This document shows, one piece after another, positions 56,501 through 64,000 of a stretch of DNA of 64,000 bases. This DNA is from Pholiota molesta (lineage: Eukaryota > Basidiomycota > Agaricomycetes > Agaricales > Strophariaceae), in assembly GCA_014925825.1 (NCBI GenBank), contig JACGCK010000088.1, forward strand, positions 1 through 64,000, in the 5' to 3' direction. Within the stretch, counting starts at the first letter, position 1; each line of letters begins with the position of its first letter. Made by a program: the position numbers and the translations under genes. The notes under the pieces were generated by a model. That model did not search any database, was not told where the DNA came from, and saw nothing but the letters and a program-made list of their open reading frames with translations.

Positions 56501-57533
56501 GCTGCTGAAATGGAAAACTACAACGCATGCCAGAGAGCCTTGACCACATTGGGAGGTACAGTGTACGCGGAAACGTTCCCAATCATGACCGTTGAAGACA
56601 CATATCGCAAGTCTACCCATTTGCGACGCGAGATAGGAGACTCGAGACTGAACAATGGACGTATCTACAACACGGGTGTAACCGCCGGCGCGCAGAGTAG
56701 GCCAATCGCCTCGCTACAAAATGAGGGGCTCGAGATGGCTTCAGGGAGTGCGGCCGTAGTGGGGACTCAGGGCTCTAAAGCCAAGCCACGTCAGTAAATT
56801 CTGGTTCATTGCAGCTTCTGCTTGGCTAATATATGTTCCAGGCAATGACAAGAAGGTCGCCAAAGATCGAAAGGGAAAGAATCGAAAACTTGCGATAACG
56901 GAGAACAATAACGGTAAGCATCAATTCTGTCTCCCTTAACAACATTTCTAAAGGTTTGTACGAATTTTAGATCGTACGGAACAGCATGAAGGCGGTTGGA
57001 TTTGGCGGCTACGGATGAAAGATCTTTCATCACAGGAAATACAAGAATGGTCAGACGAAAGTAAGTAGTGGAGACCTATTATCACTTAGATGGAATTTTG
57101 AACATAATTTATAGGCGACCGCGTTCAATACTTTCGTGCTGAAGCCGAAATGCTGCGCTGGCAGGAAGAGCACGAGCGAAAGCAGGCGCAGTTCATGCGT
57201 TGCATTCGAAGCTTCGCAAAGACGTCTCAAATCTGGGAGAAGCTCGCAGAGCGGAATGCTGACCGTCCTGGTTGGTTCGCTCACGCCAAAAAAACCGCTG
57301 CGAATTATGCAAAATTGGAGCACGATGCCAAACAGCGTTTCCGTGCTTGCGGCTACAGCCATCGGGTGGATGCTATGCAGAGTCCCAACCCACCTTTACT
57401 GGCCGACTTGATCCAGCGTGATCGCGAGATGCTCATGGCTGATTCAATGGTAATGGAGGCTCTATTGTCTTTTCCTCAAGTAACTGATGAGGGAACTTTA
57501 AACGGCCACTGTTTAATATCGAACAGTGTTTGA
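53519..57533 (+). pseudogene. KDZ transposase with CxC2 cysteine cluster, multiply disrupted
   Basis: The transposase has at least ten exons. The CxC2-type cluster is CLCGRAKRSVCCSDC with CAECFISQHA, IPLGH and NGIHNTKVQFCGC (53930-54280). The catalytic core shows three acidic blocks expected for KDZ: LDGNFH (54780), YDMSCSY (55276) and HGETAEHEW (55458). The C-terminus has the usual coiled, basic tail with GWIWRLRMK (56995). Lesions seen: the first exon junction (53793/53840) does not keep frame; near 54853 the frame slips by one at GGG; near 55945 it slips again; and an in-frame TGA (56378-56380) interrupts otherwise continuous homology. The stop at 57531 lies inside the right subterminal hairpin. 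The protein would cut and join transposon ends. This copy looks inactive unless the slips are sequencing errors. Confidence 0.85.
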
Positions 57534-57990
57534 TCGGCCAAGTGTTTGATCTGTTTAATATCAAACACTTGGCCGATTAAACAATGTTCGATATTAAACC
57601 GATTAAACAGTGGCTGTAACTGTTTAAACAGCTGTTTAACCGATTAAACAGTGGCTGTAGCTGTTTAAACAGCTGTTTAACCGATTAAACAGTGGCTGTA
57701 ACTGTTTAAACAGTTGCTGTTGAATCGGTTTAATCTCGATTTTTAATCTGTTCAATATTAGATTAGCCATATTTAGTTAACATGTTCTGGTGTTTAAACA
57801 ATCATATTTAGTGTTTAAACGAATATATTTTGTGTTTAACATGTTCTGGTGTTTAAACAGACAGATTTTGTGATTAAACTGGTTTAAACTATGTCTAGCA
57901 GCAAGAGACTCTGATTCAAAAATATTGCGTTTAAACATGTTTAAACAGGGTTAACATGTTTAATCACAATTCAAGGGGTAAGGCGAAGTT
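57490..57990 (+). repeat. Right subterminal repeat arrays
   Basis: A 41-bp unit (CGATTAAACAGTGGCTGTAA plus CTGTTTAAACAGCTGTTTAAC) repeats nearly three times at about 57600-57720. Scattered GTTTAAAC motifs follow up to the inverted repeat. It resembles the left array in motif but not in unit, so the two ends evolved separately around one core word. Confidence 0.85.
57512..57598 (+). repeat. 39-bp near-perfect inverted repeat (hairpin)
   Basis: Arms 57512-57550 and 57560-57598 pair with two mismatches around a 9-base loop. The left arm overlaps the last codons of the transposase frame. It is the right-side counterpart of the hairpin at 45082-45147. Confidence 0.9.
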
Positions 57991-58013
57991 TAAACAAAGT
58001 CTACCTGGTTACG
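57967..58013 (-). repeat. Right terminal inverted repeat
   Basis: Read inward on the minus strand: CGTAACCAGGTAGACTTTG, then TTTAAACTTCGCC and TTACCCCTTGAATT, matching the left end. Confidence 0.85.
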
Positions 58014-58021
58014 GTACGAAT
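58014..58021 (+). repeat. KDZ target-site duplication, right (GTACGAAT)
   Basis: Identical to 44492-44499; directly followed by GCCTACGAGTGCG, the same sequence that follows the single copy in relic B. Confidence 0.9.
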
Positions 58022-59760
58022 GCCTACGAGTGCGTTCCTACGGGCCAAGGCCTGGAGTTTAGTCGCCATGGCCGCCGGAGTGGTATTTCCCTCCAGGGAG
58101 ATGAGGCCGGCGATGAGGCCGGCGACGTGGGCCGCGGCCATTTCGGTGCCAGACATGGTCCGCATAGCCTACGTAAAATTGGAAGAAAAAAATGCCACCC
58201 AATCAGCACGCAATGAATGATAAGAGGAAAACAGCGAGGGCGTTGCACGCAGGCGCCAGCGTACATTGGGGCTGCCGATTCCAGCCGAGACGATGTCTTC
58301 ACCGGGGGCGAATATTTTAACGACATTGCCATAGTCGGAGGTTACCCAGAGGACATCTGCGAAATTGCTGGCACCGACAGTGACAGCAGATGAGACGCGG
58401 GGAGGAGACATAGAACCGGCGTCGGTGTTATTGTTTCCGGCAGCGACCTGCGAACAAATGTCGTCAGCTGACGAGGCGACGAGTCGCAGACAGGAGAGAC
58501 GCACAACTACATGGATGCCAGCAGTAGTGAGCTAAGGAATTCGAACATGAGTTTAGTAGATACTGTCGTGTCACAGGGCTGTATGTACTTACAGCCACGA
58601 CCGCGTTATCTAGAGAGGGGTATCCACCTGCGACCCAAGGGAGACAAGCGATTGAAGGACGGCCGGTACCAGTGGCCCTGGACTGCACCCAGTTGATGCC
58701 GGAAATACTAAACGAGCAGAATCATTAGCACATCTTCTCTCAGAATAAAAAGAAACTGTTAATGCGCTTCAGTTTCATACACGTCAGAGAATGTTCCAAG
58801 GCTATAAGAACACAAAGTAAGTATTATAAAATAATATAGATGTTTAGTACGAGGCGTACTTGTTGTCACCGAGACACTTGACAGATATAATTTGGGCAGC
58901 CTTCGCAACACCAAATTGGGTTCCAGCGATAGTACCACTAAGTAAAAAAGAATGACTTTGTTATATCTCTACAATGAGTGGTGACCTGCCTTACGCGACG
59001 TGAGTTCCCATGCCATGTTTATCATCATTACTAGCATATCCGCCAAATGTGGCACCCCAGCTGGCACGACCGCCGAACTGATTCTGAGACGAAGATATAA
59101 GCGAAATGTAGCCAAAGAGTGCGAATGACGTTCAACAGAAAACTTACATGGGCAGTGTAGACACCTTTTCCATGGAAAGATTGTATACAAAATCCAACTT
59201 ATAACGCTCACCAGTGCCTGAAAGAAACAGTTTAAATATACCAATACCCGTGATATGTAATAGACCTACTAAGGACATAAACGTCAACACCCGATCCAGC
59301 TGAAGTACTATAGCGGTAGGTGTAATTCAAAGCGCTGCAAAAAATGTTGGCACCTCTAACAACAATACAATCAGAGACCGATGCTTACGTGATGTCTGTT
59401 CCAGAAAGCCTTTTGGAGGAGCTAATGCGAGAAAGGCCCCATGGCGCGTTGCGTCTAAGGGAAAGCTAACATCACAATCATTCGAAATACGGGGAAGGAA
59501 TGTCATGCTCACTGGGCGGTCCCGGTATTTGCTATATCTTCACTGACGTGCTCGACGTCAGGAGAGGCAAGAGGGGCAGTCAGAGCAGCGTCGTCGAGAT
59601 GGGCTAGGAAACATAAAATATTAATATGTTACTTGACCTTGACGATGTACTAACCGGAAGTATCACCGTTATTTTCTCCAACGGCGCTTGACAAGGTGGC
59701 AGCTTTCACTGCCGTCGCAGCAAACAGGGAGAAGATGATAAAACTGGTAAAGGAACGCAT
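58014..59760 (-). pseudogene. S8 protease relic D, 5' and central part (right of the KDZ element)
   Basis: The start MRSFTSFIIFSLFAATAVKA at 59760 is an intact signal peptide. The propeptide then hits TAG in TSG*YIVKVK where the intact gene has TSGRYIVKFK, and most of the first propeptide exon is missing. Later pieces include HLDDAALTAPLASPDVEHVSED, APWGLSRISS, VDVYVL, SSAVTVGASNFADV, KIFAPGEDIVSAG and SGTEMAAAHVAG. In the last motif the catalytic serine position is Glu, as in relic B. The frame ends at the KDZ insertion just after NALVGI. It cannot make an active protease. The nonsense codon is independent of the transposon, so decay may have preceded the insertion. Confidence 0.8.
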
Positions 59761-60499
59761 GGCTAATACTTTCCTAGAGGCTGGAATGCAAGGGAGAATT
59801 GCGTTGAACTGTATGCAGCGCCCTGCCACAGCTTTATATGCCTACAACCTCGCGAGGCTTATTTCAGCCACGAAACGCAGAAAGCTTGACGAGTGACGAA
59901 ACGCGCAAAGCTCGCGATAGCGCCGTCCTAACTTCATTGGCACAGTACCAACCTCAAGTAGTATGTATGAGATGAAGTCTTCGATCGACTTTCCCACTAC
60001 GTTGAACTAGACATAGATAGTCCAGTATAGCAACTGAAAATTCCAGTCAATAGGCCGAGATGTCGTATTCAAAGGCCAATCAGAGAGAATATCTTCTTCT
60101 AGAGCTGTCTTGAGGTGCCTTGGTTCGGTGGAAAGGCCCTTCACACCTTCTCACCGCCTAGGCGCAACCAAGTACATTACCAGAAGCCGCCAGCGTAAGA
60201 TCGAAAGCGTCGTAGTCTCTTTGTTATCCTAGGCTCGCATAATGGAATTACTGTGGCGACCAGAAGCGTGGATTTACCAGTATCATTCGTCATAGAGGTA
60301 TTAAAACACATCAAGGAGACATTTCGAATCATGCGGACGAATACCAGCTCCTACAAGTGCCAAGACCGTTCTCTGCCGAACTTGACGCGTTTGATTCACC
60401 CACTATAAATCGATCTTCAGCGAAATAAAAAACTTGTATCAGTACTTGAATTCAAGTCCGATAGGCAAGAACTAGATCGTTCGTCAGCACCCCCTGATT
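59761..60499. other. Upstream flank of relic D; no gene
   Basis: This contains the relic promoter (TATAAAG, minus strand, 59832-59838). The repeated phrases ACGAAACGC and AAAGCTTGACGAG/AAAGCTCGCG around 59868-59918 form a small direct repeat. No coding sequence is recognised. Confidence 0.4.
59832..59838 (-). promoter_or_regulatory. Relic TATA box of S8 relic D
   Basis: TATAAAG on the minus strand about 72 bp upstream of the relic start codon, matching the spacing in the intact gene. Confidence 0.45.
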
Positions 60500-62010
60500 G
60501 ACTATGACTTGGGTAGCAGACAGCCTTGGAATGCGCCGTTCCTGAGGCCCAATATCAACCAGTCGCCTAACCTGAGGCGGTAAGAGCTGCTTAGCAACTA
60601 TAATAAGCAAGAAGAGCTTGGTCAAAAGAAAAGACCAGGTGGAGGAGAAAAACGCTTACAAGCGACAGTAGCTGAATCATTCGCGATGTTCCACGGTCCC
60701 TCATCGAATCCTCGACGGCGTTCGCGTCATATCTAACAGCTCGTTCGAAATACCTTCCGCAAAGGTAGGAGCTGAGAAATACGACTGAGTGGATGAATAA
60801 ATAAGACAAGGGAAATCAATGAAGAAAAACACAGAAAGACGCACCAAATCTCCAGAATCCGAAGGATTTCAAACAAATCCTCAGCAACCGCGCCCGTTGA
60901 TCAAAGATTTCCGCCCGCCGCTCTCCGACGTATTCCCACCTCCACCTCCACCCTACTATCCTGGTGCCCAGAACTCGATAAAGCCAGCTCGAGAGGACAT
61001 CATCATTCAAGCTGCCTCCTTGCCGCCACCCGATAAAACATTTCCCACATTCGCTCGCGTGGTCGACAACTTGAACAAGCCCTCGGATAATGTTCCAAGC
61101 GGCCCAGGAATCGAGTTATGATCGTGTTACCGGGTCTGCGCATCTATGTCGTGTTGTTGGCGCCAGCAAGGTCGGCTACCGCCGGCCGATGCCGCGCAAT
61201 GTGTACGAAAGTTTGGCAGTACACACATCGACCTGCTCGTAAAACGATACGGCTTGGAAGAAAAGGATGAGCCACGTAAACAGAGAAGTGTTAGGCGAGG
61301 GAGGAAGACAGTGTGAAAGAAGCTGGGTGGCAAATGTACGTGTCCATTCCGTGGAGTCCCACTAATCCCACAATGAACAAAACAGCGATGAAGGGAATGG
61401 GGGTTCAGTAAGAGAGGAATATACGTTCGAAGAAGGGGGGCTATATGTGGCGTGGACTCGAGAATCATGGAGGTATTCGACGGCCGTATTTGGAACGGGT
61501 TTGCGACTGGAGGGCTGGTGAGAGAGGATAATTCTTCCTGGAGGCCTGGCCTGGTCCTTGGAATCGTAAATGCCAATGAGTTGGAGGAGGTGCAAACGAT
61601 ACGACATCGCTGGAAAAGTTGATAAATCATATACCTAGTGATTCAACGAGCCAAACACTTGAAACGAACTGAAGTAAGGACCAACCTTACCAGTAGTGTA
61701 AAGTTCCTCAATCGTTCTCACAACAACGAAAAGTAGCTCGCGTTCTCGAGCGAAAGGACTGTCAAATTCGACGAATAGAAAGATGTGTTTGCATAGTTTC
61801 ATTACGCTAAGAGCGACTTAAGATAAGACGAGTCAGGAAATATAACCAATGAACGTTGAACGGTAAAGTTACTGCACCTCGTGCTCCTTTGTGTCCATGA
61901 ATCTCGGGCTTCCCGCACTTAGTGAACTTGCCTCCGAGCCTATCGCGATCGTCGCCCTGGTCCCATTGGCTAATGGTGCATTGTCATAAGGTCGCGTTGT
62001 TTCAGATAGT
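60500..62010 (-). pseudogene. RhoGAP gene relic 2
   Basis: The minus strand keeps the order of the intact RhoGAP gene. Pieces include DNA matching EDRDRIRAKLIDSGKLEVHG (about 61890-61960), a segment ending VVVRTIEELYTTG with the following intron (61680-61750), and LLQLIGIYDSKDQ to PPGRII (61550-61600). LESTP, LSEGLF (61060), DVLSSW (60995) and the last intron with part of exon 4 (60540-60650) follow. Frames are broken throughout. It covers more of the gene than relic 1 and, like it, lies next to an S8 relic, showing that the two were duplicated as a unit. Confidence 0.75.
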
Positions 62011-63180
62011 ACGTGAGGCGCGTGAGGAGGTAAAGAATACGAGAATTCGAGGCATGGTGGTCGGGGAAGGTTGAACAGGCTCGCTGAGCGTATTCACCCA
62101 ACAAATTCTCCGCACACGTGATACGTGACCTTCGGAGATCACCGACGTGGACTTAGAGCGTCGCGTCTACCATTGAAGTTTACCATTATCGGCCAACCTT
62201 ATTAGACCATCGATTCAACAAAATCGTTGTCTGACGGAAGTACCGATCATGCGTAGCACAATTGATCAACACGCAGTTCTGTCAACTCTAGAATTCACCT
62301 CTGCTAAGTGAGCCTGCCCATCAGGACATCGTTGAAATGAAACTGTTCCGACAGCATATACCTCAGCCCATTGGTTCTCTCATGTCTGATACTCATATCC
62401 CACGTCGGTCCCTTCGAGGAATCCCTAACATCACAGCTCGAACTGCATACAACCTACTTGAAAGTATCCTTGCTGACCACATTCTCGGGTTACATCTTTC
62501 AGATTTTATAAATTCGACTTCGCCCCAAGGTAGAGACTCAAGAGGTCTTTTCCAGACATGAGGCTCCGCAACGCTTGATAGATTGGGTTCTATATTTATT
62601 CCTATCGGATAAGTGACTGAATTAGATCCCTTTCGGTAAAATTACAGCACTGTTATTCATATCCTTACATTGATTAATGCCTCAATGTTCGTGCCATGCA
62701 ATTGCACATGAGTGCGTTTCGCTGGATGCCAAATATATCAAGTATCAGATGTGATATCCTCGGGTGTTTGCGCTGTTCCCAATCTGCCTTCAAGGTACAT
62801 ACCATATTTGCTCTTCCGTACCTCAGCTCATATGTGCGCAATTTAAATAAATCCTATATGAAACGATATGGAAAACATGTGTTAGTGTTGTGTGAGAATG
62901 TATTGATAGAATTTTAGCGTGCATAAATGGTTGTGTTTTCAAGTGTGGGCGTCGCTCGATCGAAATCATCGAATAAGGATGTCGTTATGTACCATTTCGA
63001 TTGAATTTGACCAAAGAACACCCTAGACACTAAGCATTATATCCCCAACAATCGGCTTACGAGGTTATACTTTTTACAGACATGCGTTCGGCCACTGGAC
63101 CGCCCTCATTTCCAAAATATATATAATCTTCGCGAAACAGATGCGTCTCAACCAACTCCCTTCCGAGTTTCCTGCCCAGC
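62011..63180. other. No supported gene
   Basis: AT-rich DNA with a 74-codon plus frame at 62337-62561 and a 73-codon plus frame at 62696-62917, neither with recognisable features or exon partners. The last 100 bp are the leader of the gene at 63181. Confidence 0.4.
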
Positions 63181-63769
63181 ATGAGCGGAAACTTTACCAA
63201 CGAAGCCAAAGCGAACAAAAAACCGAATGAAGGAGTCAAATCGACGTACTTTCAAGGTGTCAAGGGCTGCAAAATTGGTTTAGGGAAATTTCGAACGATA
63301 GTCGGCAACTCGTACACTAATTATCTCCCTTCTGAGGTGGAGTCGGACAAGAAGGCGCTGAATTCGAAGTGCGACATTACGGTGACCTACTTCCCGGATG
63401 CTTCCGACGTCGACATCAAAGACGCCGACTGCGATATTGTTCTCGGCGATGCCTTCAATTTTTCTGAGCGTCGCAATGACGCTGGCAGTACCTGTATGTG
63501 CATCGCAACATCTAAATATTATTGCATTACTTAAAGCTTCAATCCACCACATAGGTAATCCTCCCGAGAAAACTAGCTCTCCGGAGGTTCTTGAACCACG
63601 AGGTTGGTATCTTAACTGGGCATTCGTTCACCCTCAGACCAGAAACGCTGAAATATCTAACCCCCACTGCATAGGTGTTCCCCCCGAGAAAATTAGCCGC
63701 CTCGATTCTATTAAACGACGACTCGGTATGTTTCTGGAATTTCATTCTCCCACAGGCCAGAAGCACTGA
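63181..63769 (+). CDS. Small hypothetical protein, paralogue of the gene at 42183
   Basis: The first exon encodes MSGNFTNEAKANKKPNEG, then GCKIGLGKFRTIVGNSY and VDIKDADCDIVLGDAFNFSE, matching the pattern of the 42183 product. After a donor-like site near 63490, small exons follow with a repeated peptide: GNPPEKTSSPEVLEPR (63556) and GVPPEKISRLDSIKRRL (63676), each preceded by an ATAG acceptor. The repeated GxPPEK exon suggests exon duplication in the tail. A last exon may start near 63757. The true end is unclear and may lie further right. Function unknown; the family appears specific to mushrooms, though I cannot name it. Confidence 0.5.
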
Positions 63770-64000
63770 AATTGCAATAGTGCCCTCTTCGAAAATCACC
63801 GTCCCAGTACAAAACCCTGAAGATTGACCCACCAAGACACGCGGCGTTGAGAAGGCAAGGCCCCCCTTCTTCTGAGTCCCTAGCCTAATCGGTAGGTGAA
63901 AAGTACTTCTAATTTACCAATGTTCTTACTGATAATCATTGTGCTTCCTCTTTGACTTCGCTACAGCACATTCCCTTTCCACTTACCGGCTGGTCCTGTC
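63770..64000. other. Window end, unassigned
   Basis: No coding sequence is recognised. More small exons of the gene at 63181 could lie here or beyond the window edge. Confidence 0.3.

Larger units (their letters stand above)
44500..58013 (+). mobile_element. KDZ-superfamily DNA transposon with cargo genes (13.5 kb)
   Basis: The ends are imperfect inverted repeats of about 43 bp (CTAGGTGGACTTTGTTTAAAC on the left; CCAGGTAGACTTTGTTTAAAC on the right, read inward), inside an 8-bp target duplication. Both subterminal regions are packed with GTTTAAAC. Four genes lie inside, in two divergent pairs: A (minus) and B (plus), then C (minus) and D (plus, the KDZ transposase). KDZ transposons are a eukaryotic superfamily greatly expanded in Agaricomycetes. 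The insertion lies on the 5' splice site of a decayed S8 protease gene. The transposase has several lesions, so this copy is probably not autonomous. Confidence 0.92.

Noticed and set aside
60819..61121. Pro-rich plus-strand frame of 100 codons
   Set aside because: It lies antisense to RhoGAP relic 2, whose order and intron position match the intact gene on the minus strand.

Overview
The window looks like a gene-poor, repeat-rich stretch of an Agaricomycete (mushroom-forming basidiomycete) nuclear genome. Genes on both strands are split by many short GT-AG introns of about 45-70 bp. The repeats are typical of that group: a chromodomain Gypsy retrotransposon and a KDZ (Kyakuja-Dileera-Zisupton) DNA transposon with a CxC2-type cysteine cluster. 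No CRISPR array, prokaryotic operon or convincing tRNA/rRNA gene was seen.

Layout. 1-12 kb holds one weakly supported GC-rich gene (about 2.3-3.4 kb) and a diverged tandem duplication (about 5.7-8.3 and 8.6-11.7 kb) of an unrecognised minus-strand multi-exon gene. 12.3-26.4 kb is the best-preserved part. It contains a RhoGAP-domain gene, a truncated cytochrome P450 relic, an F-box-like gene with one apparent frameshift, the CCT gamma chaperonin subunit gene, and a secreted subtilisin-like (S8A) protease gene on the minus strand. From 26.4 kb to the end the host DNA is largely a graveyard. Decayed, intron-bearing fragments of the CCT3, S8 protease and RhoGAP genes recur at 27-29, 38.3-38.7, 40.6, 43.8-44.5 and 58-62 kb.

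Two large mobile elements sit inside these relics. A Gypsy chromovirus-type retrotransposon (29162-38256) has two identical 257-bp LTRs and a 5-bp target duplication (GCTCC); it interrupts a CCT3 relic. A 13.5-kb KDZ element (44500-58013) has an 8-bp target duplication (GTACGAAT), ~43-bp imperfect terminal inverted repeats and long subterminal arrays built on GTTTAAAC. It sits exactly on a 5' splice site of an S8 protease relic, and the unoccupied sequence is preserved in the paralogous relic at 27.5 kb. Besides a damaged KDZ transposase, the element carries three cargo genes: an AT-hook protein, a small GRF-like zinc-finger protein and an Spt5-like NGN/KOW protein.

What stands out most is this cargo-bearing KDZ element, with its subterminal repeats and hairpins, inserted in a landscape of repeated relics of three neighbouring host genes. 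Several reading-frame breaks fall at short homopolymer runs, so real decay and assembly errors have to be separated.
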